Shown here: positions 45,699-60,944 of the stretch, in pieces
Layout: each line of letters begins with the position of its first letter
How positions within the stretch are numbered: the stretch's first letter is position 1
Assembly: GCF_031877795.1 (NCBI RefSeq)
Contig: NC_133946.1
Span: 14,066,365-14,130,364 of the forward strand
Source: Strix aluco
Lineage: Eukaryota; Chordata; Aves; Strigiformes; Strigidae
DNA: 64,000 bases
Direction: 5' to 3'
Made by a program: the position numbers and the translations under genes
Notes under the pieces: generated by a model
Database searches by the model: none
Told to the model about the DNA's origin: nothing
Seen by the model: only the letters and a program-made list of their open reading frames with translations

Positions 45699-48600
45699 AG
45701 CCCCAATGTATTTAAGGATATAATTCATAACTAAGCATCACTAAGGAGTTTAATGCATACACTTGGTATGAAGATGGACCACATAAAAGAACTGAGAAAC
45801 CTGTACTGAAAACCATTTCACTGTGCTCAATATGAAGGGGCAATCCAATGAAGTTTCATTTCGGTATAGCTCATCGACTAAATAGGCAGGACAGAAAGGC
45901 AAGTGAAAGGGAAGAATAGCCCTCGCCCTCTACTATTTACATTTTTTTTTGGTAGAACATAACATAAGCCTTTAGTCCAACGAAGCAGCAACTTTTTTAT
46001 TTGACGAAGAACATGCTCAAATCTTAATGAAATAAACTGGCTTTAAGTATATGCTCTGTATCTTCCTGGCTAGGCGTGCATTTTGCTGAATCGGGGTGTA
46101 AGTGACTCATTGGGCTGTATGAGAACCAGGGACAGAATTGGACTGGTGTTCTAACCAGAAAACCACATCTGTCCAGAAAAGTGTGTTGCTTCCAAATGAA
46201 CTTCTGGGGGCAGCTGCTTCCAAACAGCCCTTAAGGCAGGTGTGCTGTGCAGCCATTCCCTATGAGGCATTAAAAAAAACGGTTTGAGTCTAAGCAATTG
46301 CATAAGGGGCATGTTCTTTTCAGTATTATTCTTACTAAAAGTTTCTGTAGCAGGTTTCTCTTTAATTTCTTCAAGAGCTATGTCAAAGGCTTAGAAATCA
46401 CTTTTACTCTATCCATTGTAATGGAGAAACAGCAGCTGTGCTGAGACAACTCTCAGGTGACCCATGTTCCAAAATGCAGGCTGCTTGGAGAGGTTAGAGG
46501 CAAGCAGCAAAGGACAATGCAACTAATTTCAGTGAAGATTCACAAGCAGCTTAGATGAGAAGTGCTGAGGTTGCTGGCCCTAATGTAGCAAAGCACTTAA
46601 GCAGGTGTCAGGTTTTAAACATGTGAGGTTTTTCATTTTGGTTCCTATGAACATCCCTAAGTACTTTGCTGGATTGGGATCCTGGCAGGACTGATACCCT
46701 GGATATCTTTACACATTAAGCAGTGTAAGTTAAAGCAAGAATTTCTTTGGATTTGGAGCTTTTCCTTAAATATAACATAGGTATGCTATTTCCCTTTTGA
46801 TTGTTCTTTTTTGGTGTGAGTTTACTGTTTTTTATAATATTTAATATTCTACATTCTCTTGCTATTAGATATGCAAACATGGTTAAGGAGCTTGAAATAA
46901 CAACAACAAAACCCACAAAACTTAAACCAACAGAAAACACTCCTCCTTCAGAGCTTTGAGGCTGGCCATAAAATTGCAATTTTTTCAGATAAGTCATTGC
47001 AGAGAAGGATTTATTCATATTCTGGCCTGCAAAAGAGAGGTGAGTTTGAGAGCTATATTTGCACTTAGCATGAAGCCAAAGATAAAGCACATCTAGCAAC
47101 AGCTGAGCTTATGCTTTTCCTTTGAAACAAAATGTGTTCAGGTAAGAACTCACAGCTAACAGCAAACCATTATAAATAATGTATTAGTTATACTAGAAAA
47201 TGAGGGCTGTTGAGCCTGTTTTTCCTTATGTTTCATGATTGCATTACATGCAGCTCTGCCTCTTTGGTGATGATACCTTCTTCTTTTGTAAAGTTTCTTC
47301 ATGCTGTTTTTATATATTATTGAAGAAGGGATTGAGAGGCTTGATGGCAAATACTGTATGCAATGAATCTTTCAAAAGGTGTTACTTGTTAGCATAAACT
47401 AGTTTAATTAAATGCTAATAACCATCAAATGACTCTTCAGCATAGAACAACGTATGTTCCTTCTGGTTGATGGGAAGAAAGCTGAACCAAGGCTGGGAGA
47501 GCTGTCACAATTCAGGCAGCAGAGTTGGACTGTGCTTGCCCAGTTTGTGCTGTCATAGCATGTGGGTTTCCTGTTCTTCTGAAACAGATTTTTACACATT
47601 AGATCAGGGTCTCTTTTGGCCTGGAGGGAGGAGAATGCAACAGTTTTTCAGTGCAGAGGGGTCTTGTTCCAGCTTTAGGTACTCTGTCTTCCCAGCTAAT
47701 GGGGAGATAGCTGGACTTCAGCAGTTTCCAGTACTGAAAACTGGGCCAAGGAAGAAACCAAAGAGGATATGATTTCAGAAAAAAATTTATTTAGTTTAAA
47801 AAAAAAAAATAAATCTTTATAACAATTAAATGCTGATCTATTGGAAATGAGCACCATTACTGCTCTTCCTCCAGCCAGATGGATGTGAACTTGTAATTCC
47901 AAAAGCATACCAAATAAATTGGCCCCCAAAATACGATACTAGTTGCCTCAGTCACATCACAGACTTGCTTATTATTTTGAGGTTGTGTAGATTTTCAAAA
48001 GGGCTGAATTGGCCCCTTCATTTCTCTTCTAAAAGTTCCATTTTGGTAATGAAACATGATGTCAGCTTACATTCCTCGTTCCAGTGGAAGTAAAAGGAAT
48101 TGAGTCGACTTTCAGCATTATGCCAACTGCTGGCCAAGGATTGAGTTTAATAATATCTGATATTCCAGTGGTATCCAAACTGGTAGGTAGGCTAGGGTTC
48201 ACAAGAATTCTAAAATAAGTAGAGCCATGCACTATTCATTGCCTTCCTGGTAAGCCTTTTAATTCAAATATGGTAAATGTCTCTTGCAGCAATTTTTTGA
48301 CCTTAGCTGTGCTAGTTTGTTCAGGTTACTGAAGAGGGAGCATGTGGAAGATGTAGCAATCTCTTGGGCAATATGTTGTTTTTTGTTTTTGGTTTTTTTT
48401 TCTTTTAGAAGTATGTCTGCACTCCATGCAGTATAGAGATGCAATGTGCCCATGCAGGGCTAAAGCATTTGCTACTCTCCTGCTCTCCACTCTGCAACCC
48501 TGCAGTGAGCAAAGATGCACTCAACAGTCCTATAGATAGCTTGAAAAAGTGGCTTGTAGGATAAATGACTGCTTGTTTATTAGGATGAATTAGAAGACAG

Positions 48601-51600
48601 AAAAGTAAATGCCATGTCTAAGTACTGAGCTGTGAAAAACAAATTGAACTTTACATCTATATTGCATTAATACACTGGCTTCTTTGTTCTTGATTTATAG
48701 TTTTGAAAACTAATTTTAAATGTTAATGTGAATATTTTTGTCACATAATGTGAAGGAACAGTTTATGTTTCTAAAGGGAAGGATTTCTTTTTATTCACTG
48801 CTTGGGTCATCTGATTACTTTTAGATTTCATGGACTTAAATATGCTTGTAACTGTTACAAGATGAGGTGAACATCAGAACCAAAATCTCAGTCTTTGACT
48901 GGAAATGAATGTTGCCTTTGTTCAGTGATAAGGATATCTGTTTTTATTTTCTTCAAGTCAGACTATTTAAGTTATGGTAGTAATTAATACGGTGTTTTAC
49001 TAATCATGAAATGTCAATTGATTTATCAATTGGATGTTTTGTGTGATCAAAGTCCTTTGTAACACACAGCTCACAGTAAATAGTTCCTAAAAATTGTGGG
49101 TAAAGTTGCAAAACTTTCAGAAGAGCAGCTGAATATTTTTCTGCTTTGTGACAGCTCTTCAAATTATTCTGATTCAAAAAGTATTCTTCTTATACCCTAG
49201 TTAATAGTGACAACACAAATGATTTTTTTTTTTTAAATTAGCTTGGTGCTGTTAAATTCTCAATATTTATAAAATTTAAACTATATATCCTGAAGAGGAC
49301 TTTCTGAATCATACGGTTTCAGCCTGTGCTCTGATTCCAACGAAAAGCAGCTTTTCATTTCCACTTACTGGCCCTATGCTGCAAGATAAGACCAGTGTAC
49401 AGGGGAAAGGGAGCATAGCATTTACAACTGAGTCTTCTGTGTAGGGAAGTGGTACCTAGATGTGCTACGTTTTCCCCAGGGATGGTTTGTTGCATTACAT
49501 ATCCTGAATTCTAGTTCACTGCCTACTTCAGGACAGAGTATAAAATTTCAGAGAAAGTACAGTAGCTAGAAATGGACATTAATGAACCTGGGCCGTAGCA
49601 TAGTATTGTTAGATTCTAGCTCTCTATGGCAGGGACAGTGAGCCATATTTTCAGCTGGTGTAACCTGGCACTGCTCCATGATTGCCATCTCTTGTTGGCA
49701 TCCATGCTGTCTTCCAGTAAAAGAGAAACTGTTGATTCACTGTAGGTTATGTTCCTAATGAATCTATACTACAACATTATATTTTGCTTCAGAAGAGTAA
49801 TTTTCCAATTCATACATCAGATGTGTGTTTTGCATAATCCTTGAGTCTGTATATTTGACCCAGAAAATGAGTGTTCATCAAACCTTAAAAAGATTTCTGA
49901 TTCTTTTTGTTATGTTTTCTTTATTTAAAAATCCGATCCCCTGAATCTGATTTGATTCCTTGAGAGATTTTGTTCTTCAAGATCTGCTTCATGACATCTA
50001 CTTTCTTTTGGAGGAAAAAAAAAAATTGAAAACTTGTTCACAGGAATTGAATGGGCTGTTGATCATTATCTTCAGAAGACAACTGGACTACTACTGACAG
50101 ATTAAACAGGTAGAAAACATATATGCAAGAACTTTGCTGTTATCAGAAAGAAACTGTTAGAAAATATTGTAGGGAGCAACCTTTGAAGGCCGAGTTATAC
50201 GCTTTCCCAGGTTTTGCAGTTGGTAAAGGAAACCTGTTCGAAGAGTCAAGCACAGGAAGAATTAAAACTAGGTCAACCTGTTCTCAAAGATCAGGATCTG
50301 AGTAATCTGCAAATGTCAGCTTTCTTCATCTAAAGGAAATATACCATCAAGCATACACTGCATACAGGATTTAAACTTGTCTCTTCAGCCCAAATGCAAG
50401 GGAATTTGAAGGCATTGATTGCACCAATAGTGGACTGACCTTTTGGTATTTAATTTTTTCTGACCCTTGTTTGTTACAGGCCAGGTGAGATGTTTCAGGA
50501 TGGGTGGCTGGTTGTTTTTTTGAAGGCAGTATTTATTATGTGTCAAAAAAAATCATTCTTGTATTGTGTGATGGAGCAAGCAGTTGCAAAGGTTGACGTC
50601 AATCCCTGCCACAGCAGTGGCAGACTGAAACATGTGCTCTTGAGTTTCTTGGATTTATGTCTTTATCAGTATCAGTTTAATGCATTGACCTGTTAACTGT
50701 GAGGGTAACCAAAGCCTGCTCCTGGGAGACTGTAGCCACTTATACCGGGGGAAGCTGAGGACTGGGGTTATATTTTCTTTAAAAGCCATGGTATTTAGTG
50801 CCAGTCTTTGTCTCGGAGCCTAAAGAGTTTACATATATTAGATTCTGGAACTGCTGTCTCAAAACTTAGTACTGTAATGACAAACTTACTCCTTGCCTGT
50901 TGGAACAGGCTTTAGATTTGGTTGTTTCCCTTCAGAACAGAAAGAAAATGAAGATAGCAGAACACCCAACCTGTGCTGGAGACTTTGGTTTCCTTTGCTG
51001 CATGGTGGACTACATCAAGGTATATATGTGCTAGAGGCTGCACTTGCATAGGGGTTTGAAGGTTTCTGCTGACACTGTGATGCTTGTGTCATATTCAAGA
51101 TGGCACAGGTGAGCAAAGTCACTGTTATCTCTAGAGCACTGTGCTCCCCTAGGATGCACCTAGGCAAATAGGTAGTAGTGAAGATGGTGGTCTGGCTGCT
51201 TTAGTCCCTCTAAACACAGTGCTTAGGCATTTACATGAAATCCCTCCGGAAAAGATCTGAACAGTTGCAATAGCTGTACTGAAAAAAGAAAGCCAGAAAG
51301 TGAGCTCGAAACATTATTTCATAGTGATTTGTGTGTATTTGATCCATTGTGTCTTAAGAAACACACCTTTGACTTTTCTAGGTCTGATTTCTATCCCTTG
51401 CAGTTTCTCTTTCTGCCTCTCCCACACTACAAGTATTCTGCCAAATCCAGAATAACATGAAAGTAAGAAAATATACTGTCTCTATACTGAGGAAGTGGTT
51501 TCCTTAGAAATGGTAACCATATGAAAACTATAAATGCTGATACTGAAACTATAGTTGAATATACGGATGTGGGCCCTGGAAAAAAGGGAAATGGGATCTG

Positions 51601-54600
51601 TTTGCTAGTTAAAGGAAACTTGCTGCTGCCTAGGCTTTTTGCCAAAGCACAGCTGCAGAAATATTACTTTAGGTGTGTGTTGTGTGGCAGCTTTTCCTCT
51701 CTTGCTTTTTATGTAAGGTGCTTGTAGGAACATGGCTATGAACAAAAGAAAGTGTGGTTTGATTTCATATTTTCATGGACTCGTAACTGAAAAGGTGAGT
51801 ATATGCTTTGACAACTGTGTGTGGGACAGGGGTCCCAGTGCTGCCTTCAGCTGTGACTTGGTACAGCTCATCTCCCTGACATGGCTGCTATGGTGTCTGG
51901 GTAATCACAAGCAGGACACTGCTCTTGCCAGTCCCATTGCAGTGCTGGTGAGGGGGTTTGACAGCTGGAAGAGGTCAGCGGAGCAATTGCTGACAGCAGA
52001 GTGGAGACAAAAACCAAGAGACTGAGGTGTGTTACACGCAGAGGTCCATCCTCCCTACTTTCTCAAAGTGCCCATGCTAACCAGCAAAGAGACCTTGCTA
52101 GCCCTGAGTTACAGTAGCAATTTAATATAAACATGATATTGATTTTTATCCTGAGAATGTACTTCATCCATGAACATGAGGTAGATAAAAAGTTGGGGCT
52201 GGATTTCTCTAGGCATATTAGATTATGACCATGCTGCGCAGCACTGTTAGACACCAATGTATAGTCAGCGAGGTGCAGAGCTTTACATGTGTGTCTTAAG
52301 TAGAGAGATTTGACACTGAAATTGTTATCCTTCTACCTTATATGGCATAAACTTTGGTACTTTGATAACCACTTTATTTTTTTTTCTCCTGGGACCTGTA
52401 CTTTGATGTGAGTTAAAAAATCAATAGGTTTCCTTTAAAGGAAAAAGCGAGAATGAATATTGAGCAGTCATAAAAATGTTCTGGAGATTGCCATCTAATA
52501 GGAATTAAATAAAAAGCAGAAGCTGAATAGAATTCCAGAAAATGGGATATTCATCTATTTATAGGAATTTGAGTCTTCATATGCCAGATTTTGTAACTTA
52601 GTTCTCAAAACTCCTCAACTTTAAGCACTTCTGGAGAAATCATTAAATGAAGGAAAAGTAAGAGGAATTTAAAAAGAGCCGAATTATGTTGATTGACAAA
52701 AGAAAAATGTAGTCAGCATGGATTGTCTGGTTGAAGGATGCACAAGTAAAATATAGCACAGTACTGTGCCTGAAATGTGCTCTCACCATTGCTGAAGTGT
52801 TGCCCCATGGCAGGGACTTAGTGTCTCCAATACAGACTGATGTGATAAACTAAAAGCATAAGATGTAATGAGACTTTTTCATGGTGCTTATTTTTCAGAC
52901 CAGGTTATAGTCCTTTTCAATGCAAGTGCTTCTCTAGAGCAGATTTTTCTTTTGTATCTATTTTCTTACATCCTTTGTGTGCTTGAGTGTTCTTGCTTTT
53001 CTCCTCCTGTTTCTAGCTCCTAAGTATATGACTTAGGAGAGCATTCACGGGACTTGTGAGAAAGGAGGTGACCTCTGGCTGCTGAGAAAGAAAATGTAAA
53101 AAAAATTTAAAAATTGCTGGACTTCCACAGAGATGTATTCAACAGCTGCTGACATTGTGGGAGACCTGAAAAGCCTCAGGGAATTGTTCTGCCTTGTGCT
53201 CAGTTCTATTAAAAATGCTCTGTGTATACTTTAATCTAAACATGTATGAATTGTGAAATTAGAGAGAGGGACTATTATAGGGTGGCATACTCAATATCTC
53301 ATGTGGAAGTGTTGCCTGTTCTTTTATTTAGCTAAGTATTACCATAGCTAGAAAACAGTGCCAAGGGTTTTGAGGAAAAAAAGCCTCAAAATAGAACTAA
53401 GCAAAGCTTGATGTTATGCGAGTAGGGTTGGGCTAACTAATCATCGTGCCATTTTCTAGCTGATGTGTGTGCCTGACCTGTAATGTCTGTTAATTGTAGT
53501 ATGAATGAAAATGCAGTGCACATGCATAAGGTGGAGGGAAATTGTACTGTATTTTGGAATAATTTTACTGTGGTCTGCCTCTCGGCAAGGGAGGTTTGGG
53601 TGCTTTGTAAATAATACCTGTGAATCAAGTCTGGAGCAGTTAATGTCCTTGTTTTGGAGAAACTTGTGCACAACAGGGACAGGGCTCTTGCTTGGGACAG
53701 CAGGGAATGGCAGTAAATGGTCACAAGGACACAGGAGTCGTGAGTCCCTGGGCCTCAACACTCCTGTCTACCATCTGAAAGGAGATGATGTCAAGTGACT
53801 CATCCCAGCCCAAGTCATTGCTTCCAGTAGTTGCTCTTATATTTTCTTGGCAACAGTATTAGCCATATTCTTAGGTCAACTTGGCCATGCTGTCACCCCT
53901 GGTGTGAGTGGCCCACTGAGCTGTGCTCCCACCGGCTGTGTGGGCAGCTAATGCACCAGGGGCTGGCCCTGGGGGACTTCTCTGTGAAGAGTTTAGGGAA
54001 AACCTGAAGTGCAACATTGACTCCTCTTGCCTCCTCTGCTTCAGCATCTTCTAACTTTTGCCAATCCAAGCAGCCTATTTATATGTATACTATTTTGTAC
54101 ACTCAATATTTCATTTTCAGTACTGCTCAGTGTAGCTATGATGTGTAGCAGCTTTACTGGCAACGTACCTTGAATGTCTCAGTTGCTCCGTTTTTCTGTC
54201 TGGGGGATTTCAGAATGAGAAAAATATAAATGTTGTTTTTTGGTGTAGAGAAGTCTAACTTAATGAATTAATTAAAAATGTGGATCCAAATTGGCATTAT
54301 TCCTGGATGTTTTTTTTATCTGTGGTGGGTTATTGTAATAGTTTGGGCTTCCTAGATGACTTCAAGTGCCATGCTAAGTGTTTTCACTATTCTTAACTTC
54401 TTACGAGATGAAGGATTGGCTTGCAATCTGGTTTAACTCAGTACATTTCAGGCAGGTAATTTTTCAGCAGAAATTAACTGTGGAACATTTGAGAGGATCA
54501 TCGCATGTTTAAAGAATGTAAGTCCAAGCCACTTGTGCACCAGAGGGAATGTCAGCAGATACAGTATGTTTAGTCTGAGAGCAGGAGGTTGGGCAAGGAA

Positions 54601-55328
54601 GACACTGTATGAAGAGGTGTGGGTCAAGCAGAGATAGCCACTAGAGACTGAAAGACCAGAGTGTGGTTTGCTAAGGTCTAGAATTGTTATTGCTATTACT
54701 TGTATTACTACAGCCTCTAGAAGGTATTTCAAAGAGAGGGGATTTCTGAGTTTCTACAAATAATAATGGAGTAATCTTTGCCTAGTAAAAATTGGCAGAG
54801 CATCCATAGCTTAGAGCCACTGAGAATCTGGACTAAAATTTGCTTAATATATTTGGTTCTGGTAGAGCTAGAAATTAAAATAAGCTAAATCTTTCATAAG
54901 AGGGGGAAGGTAGCTAGCAAAATAAGCAATAAGTATTGAATTGCAGAAAATAGCTCTGGAGCCATTGAAATACAGACCAACCTTAGGAATTCAAGAGCCG
55001 TGTGTGTAGGAGGCCTCCTGACCAATCTGACCAGAACTTTTGGGTATATAGGGACCAAATGTCAGTTAAATTCATAATAGTCTAGTTGCAGTAAGCTGGT
55101 CTTTTGACTAAATTAATCATTACAAACAGCCACTCTGGAATTCTTGCTCATAGAAGTGAGTGAATACATATTAAGTGTAGAAAGGGTTTCATTGTGCCGG
55201 CAGCTTTAGAAGAACTGAAACAGCAAGGAAAAAAAAAGAGTAGTCCATTTAAAGGTATCCTTTGAATAGAGATGCTGGCTGCAGTTGTATTTTCTGTAGT
55301 GTGTTGCCTGCAGTCCCCCAGCAAACTT

Positions 55329-55402
55329 CACTTGCTGGCATAGGCAAGTGCAACTCCCATTAAACTTAGCAGGAGCTGTGCTTGCTGAATTTGGCCCTCT
55401 GC
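55329..55402. repeat. Probable ancient interspersed repeat remnant
   Basis: A CACTTGC...GCAAGTG hairpin (55329-55350) is followed by CAACTCCCATTAAACTTAG, then AGGAGCTGTGCTTGCTGAAT and TTTGGCCCT. The order of an ACTCCCATT motif, its inverted partner, and a GAATTTGGCC end resembles tails of old amniote repeats that carry CCATTGACTTCAATGG-type symmetry. The family assignment is from memory and is tentative. Confidence 0.4.
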
Positions 55403-57794
55403 CTGTAGAAAATTAAATGCATTGGCAGGTTAGCCAGAGGAAAGTGTTCTTCTATTTGGGGTGCTCGGCACTTGTTCTGAGGCACTCTGGGCTTGCGGAA
55501 GAGAGAAATTCTCCAAAGTCAGGGCTAGCCAGGAGGGCTCAGACAAATTGCGTCTTCATTCTCCTCTGTATTAAATGCTAGGAGGCCCAAGAACTGTGCA
55601 AAGCATGGTCACTGGCAGGCTCAGGATGCATAGTAGCCTTACCAGCACCTTGGATTTAGTGTTCGTACCCATAATAAGGAGAACTTCTCCATGATTTTCT
55701 CTTTCATGAGGCAGGGCTTTGACAGGGGACATCAAAGTCATGGCTTCAGCCTCTTTCCAGGTGTGGTGGCCACACTAGCATGTATACAGTGGGGACTGTA
55801 ATGTGTGTGTGCTCATACATGAAAGCACACCCTTCAGCACCTGGAAAAGAAGAGAAGAATGTGTGAAGAGGTCTTCAAATCTAAGACTAGTTTTGAGTTA
55901 TCAAAGTGTGATTGTTCTCCCTTCTTCTAGGCTGTGTTTTAGCCCCAACATGCACTTCTCTAGCTTGTCCTTTATTTGATTATTTTTCTGAATCCCCCTC
56001 TTAATTTGTGAGGGCAGCTGAGCTGTCCTTTCTTGGGATTTCATGAATTAAAAATACCCCACTATACAAATGTCTTGGGAGATTCAGTTCTGTTTCTGAA
56101 AGTGAGGTAGGCACTTAGTAGTATAAATCCCATTACAAATAAATAGGATAATTGCTCATCCCTATTTTTTTAAAAAAATTGAAATTTGGTCTCCTGCTAG
56201 CATGTATTTAAAAAAAAAAAAATAGATACTTTGTGTATTACTTGAAACTGTGCTTAAAATAAAGCAGTTTTAAAAGATGCTGGTTACTAGTGATCCTTGC
56301 ATTATATGATGACTGACTTCTGAAGTGGACAGAATTATATTATCTGGAGCTGCAACACTTCGGTCTCTCTTACAATGTTTACAATAAAAATCTGATGCTG
56401 ACAAGTATTGCGGAGTATATTTATTCTCTTGCTGTGGATTAAACAATTGATTCTGAAAGATTAAAATGCCCCACCTGCCTTCTTGCACACTTCTGTTTTG
56501 CCGTGTCAAACAATATAAAATGAATACTGCACTTCCCTCTACCTAATTGAATAATTTACTGTAAATAGCTGTCATTTACTTTAGAGCAGTAGGGGATCAT
56601 TAGCCAAATGGATGTGAGTAAGTCATGCCTTTAATGCGTTAGAGGGGCCTAAAATGGAATCATCTAAATGGGACCATCAATACAGCATGCTGAATTAAGT
56701 CAGAGGCACTTAAAAGCTTTAAGTCCTCTTTCTTGTAAATTACATGCTCCCTCGGCAGAAAGGTAATCAAGAACTTGCATAAAATATGGCATCTTTGTTT
56801 CAAAGCTTTATTTTTAATGAATAAACCAGTACAATTTAGATGACATGATTAGTAGGTATAACTGTGTTTTGGATTTCCCTCATTTTAATTACTTCCCTTC
56901 CTTACTGATTGAAGCCTTCTTGCTTGCAAGCAGCTACTTGTGCTGACTAATATTGGCTCTATTCCGTAAATAAGATGAGCAGGTAATAAAATATATTTTC
57001 TTGACTTTTATGGGTATATGACCTGATAATTATTTGCAGAAGTTGGTATTTTGTATATGTAATTTTAGAAAGGTCCCAGTCAATCTTAACTGCTAAATGT
57101 ACAATACGTTTTTGGCTTATTTCACTGCTGAAGTCAGTGGAGGGCTGTTGGGTACTTTAATGCATCTGTCCTTCTCATTGACGACTCCTGGCTCTATCTA
57201 GTTCTTCCATTCAGTTGCATGTTACCCTGGAAAAGATTGGTATTCATTTGAAATCAGAAGCTAAACTTTCAATGACATCCTAAGAGGAGGATGCAATACA
57301 GGTAGCAACTGTCTTGAGGTGTGAGACTTGATTTTAAAATTATTTTAATTATAACTTTGGTAGTTTATATTACCCATAAGAATGTTTAGTTCTGAAGTTT
57401 ACTGATGTTTCTTCAACCATTCTGTGACTACGTGATACCGGCTTCTGAGTCACAGTGATTTTGTGGAAACAAGTGCCACACGTTTTACAAAAAAGCATTT
57501 CCCTTCTGAGTTTTAACTTTGCTCTCTTTTTCTAATCTTTTAGGGGTTCTAGGACATTAAGGTTCTTGACCTATTTTTCCATGTTTATTTCCTATTGAAT
57601 TCCCCTCTTAATCATCTCCTCTCAGTGGTCAACCATTTCACTTTTTTAAAAAAAAAAACCCAAACTTTTTTCTGTGCTCTAGGCTTTCAACTCACATGTA
57701 CGAGCTCTTAATTTCTTGGAATTACATTTGGGCAGATATTTTAAAATCAACTTGAGGTTCAAGGGCTGTAAATAAACAAAAAAGCCCTGCCCCA

Positions 57795-57808
57795 CCCCCC
57801 CCCCCCCC
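57795..57808 (+). repeat. Poly(C) tract
   Basis: Fourteen consecutive C, preceded by CCCA. It lies about 90 bp before the unusual CpG cluster at 57900. Confidence 0.9.
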
Positions 57809-60661
57809 ATTGCAAACATGATCTGTCACTGCACTGAAGAGAGTAGAAGAATTTGATACATGGTTACTTCAAAATATGGAGAACTTAAATAACTTGCTGC
57901 GTCGCCGCGAGGGAGTTGGTGACAAACCATGTTGTGGGAAGCAGAACAATTTCCTTATTTTCATTCCCTAGCTGTAACCACTACCCTGTTTCCTGTAACT
58001 GATATTTTTTTTTCTCCTTCTTACTAAAATGTTGTTTTAAAGGTAAATTCATCTTGTGCTTTGAAACTTTTCAGAATCTGCTTATGAACTGCTTTCACTT
58101 TTATTGGATGAGTCATGAGTCGAAAGCTCTGTCCTGTAGTTCCACCGTGAGTAATGTTTAGCATTTTCTTGGGTTCTCTTTTAGAAGACTATTAAATTAA
58201 AAAAGACTCTGGTTTTTGATATCTTAATGGATAATTAGGTGGCTGGGTCTCAGAACTGATTTACATTTACCACTGCAGTAACTTAAATTTTTTCCTCCAA
58301 TTCAAGGATGTCACTTTTTTACTTGCATGTACATGTTGCTGGTCATAGCTCTCCATCTTTAAATAAATAAAAACATTTAAGTTTGAGACTGCTGTATAAG
58401 TATTGATTCTGGTTTTGGGGACAGTTTTTCAGAGGTCCATATTGACAGTAACTACCAAAGCTGGCCCATCTATACAAGCCTCAAGTTACCTACATGACAC
58501 TCAAGTTGTGGTAATGGATGTAGATGGCATGTGGCTTCAGGAATCCTGTTCTTTCACCTGAGCACTGACTGAGAGGGGTCGTGGGCTGTTCCCCTGAAAT
58601 CTCTGTGCTGAGTCTTGTCCAGATAATGTGTATCTACAGAAAAACTTATATGTGCAATCTCTACTGCTGATGGGGCAGACTCTCTCCCTGACTGCTCAGA
58701 TGGCAGATCCTTCTTCCTCTTGGATGCCAAAGCTCTGGCGCATCAGTAGATGGGTATTGGCAATACCTACCCAGTTATTTGACATGCATGGCCCTCACGT
58801 ATTTACTGGTATAACATAAGTGTAATTGGCACAGGCAGTTCTTTGGATCCAGCTGATGTAAATGTTGGATTGTTGTTAGCATCTCTAAGCCTAGGCACCC
58901 TGAGAATAATGAAAGCCCTATTTGCAGGTGGAATTTGTGTGTCCCCATGGGGGATTAGGTATATGTCTCTCTTCTTGCTGAGGCCAATTATTGGCTTCAG
59001 TTGCATTGGCAATAATGGGAGATGATGGGTATTTGGAGATCAGTAGAATTTTCTGAGGGTGATCATGTAAAATGGAGATGTATAAAACTCTTAAACATGA
59101 AATTCTCTCTTGAGGTGGTAGGTGGAAAAATGCTGGTATTTTAATAGTGAAATGAGCTCTCTGGAGAGATTTGGAGTTTACTTGTCTACTCTTGCAAATG
59201 GGAGATGGTCTGTTCCATAGCCCACATATCACAGGTAACAACAGAAACAAGCTTGAAGACTGAAGTTTTCAGGGCAGTAGATCATCTCTGTGACCTCTTG
59301 GTGTGATCACACCTGAGATCATCAACACCAGATCTCTGGGAATGGAAGTTCATGGAGAACTTTCACACTTAAAGATTTCCTTGGTTTTACCAGTCTTGTG
59401 TCTGGAGGGTTAGTAGTTGCATTGGAAAGGAGCAAACAGACTGCTTTCCAAATGTGAATCTAACATGAATCCGTTTGTTTGACTTTCAGTGTAGTATTAA
59501 TGAGCAAGTTCTGTGGCATAGTCATAAATAACTGCAAGGCTCAAGCCAAAATTGTGGATAAAAAACCAAGGTCACAGTTGTGTTTTTCTATGGGGAGGAA
59601 AAATAAAGTCTGGAATCTGAGCACTCCTAAGGCTAATGATTAGGAATTCATTGAATTTGGCTGCTAACAGCAAAAGCTTGGTTCTAGGACCAATACTTCC
59701 AACTGATTCTGATGTCTGTGTCTCTACTTGTGTCGTCACAAACTATTAAAAACTCATGATAATAACGAGAAATATTTATCAAAACATTAGCCCTTTTCTG
59801 CAGTGAGACTTGTACTGTTTAGAAGATAATTTTTCTCTTCTTTCAATATCACTCTTTAGAAAATCATGAGAATAAATAATACAGCTGTCCTGGAACAGAC
59901 TGTGAAGTAGTTCATCCTGTACTCAAAACTTGTGTGCCAGTTCCTTTGTGTAATAGGTTACGGAACATCAGCTGAGGAGCACAGTTACTGCAGTTTAGCT
60001 GATAGATGTGAAGTTGCTGGGCTCCAGTAACTTGGTATGTATCTGGGAGTTATGCGATGTATCAATGAGCATAGCTTGTATACCTTCCATTTGGGGCTTT
60101 ATTAAGTAAAAGTACTGTGACATGTAGTAGTCACTTTTTAAAATCAAACTACACGGGTCCCTACTGAGCTACAATATTTGTAGGAATGGTAATGTGTAAA
60201 CAGAGTTATGATGTATATTACTCAATATTGTTATAAGCTGATTCAGGATGTTGTGTTGACTCTACAGCATAGCTGGATTTTAAACAAAAGACAAAAAACA
60301 AAAGGCCTAGCATAAAGCCCTCTGTTCTGTACTAATGTTTCTGTCCTTGCACTGAGTGTAAGTGGCAAACCATGAAGCTCTTTCTTTCCCATTTCCACTG
60401 AATGCATAGTCATGCAAGATTTTCATTGTTAGACACATTTCGGGAAAAGGGCATCCAGCTTTGTTTTGTTAGGATCTGTTATAAGCTCTCAGGTACAGCA
60501 TAGTTCTTCACATGTACATCCATCAACACCTAACCTTGCTAACAAACAATACTTCTCTCCTTGTGTCTCTTCCTATTGTTTTGTTGCCTGTGCTCTCCTC
60601 CTTGACCCTTCCATACTAAAACTTCAGCCTATGAATTGGAGGGAGACAGGGAAGAAACACT

Positions 60662-60726
60662 AAAAAAAACCCAAACAAACCACCACCAACAAAAAAGCCA
60701 AACAAAAAACCAAACCACAAAACCCC
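60662..60726 (+). repeat. A/C-rich low-complexity repeat
   Basis: About 65 bp consist almost only of A and C, in patterns such as AAACCAAACC and CCACCACCAAC. It may be a decayed retroposon tail or simple-sequence expansion. Confidence 0.8.
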
Positions 60727-60944
60727 ATGAAAACTGCCATTACATCAGCTACTACCATTTGAACTTTTTTCACTTGGCCTTTTGGAGCTCTGCAGCCAGG
60801 GGCTCAGGAGTGCTCTTGACACAAAGACTGAGTGCAGCATGTTGACTTGAAATAGGCTTTGCACTTCCAGCTCCAAGCAGTTCCCAAGAAACAACTTGAT
60901 CTCTGGTGTAAATCTGATCTAATGTGTACAGGCTGCAAAGTCTT

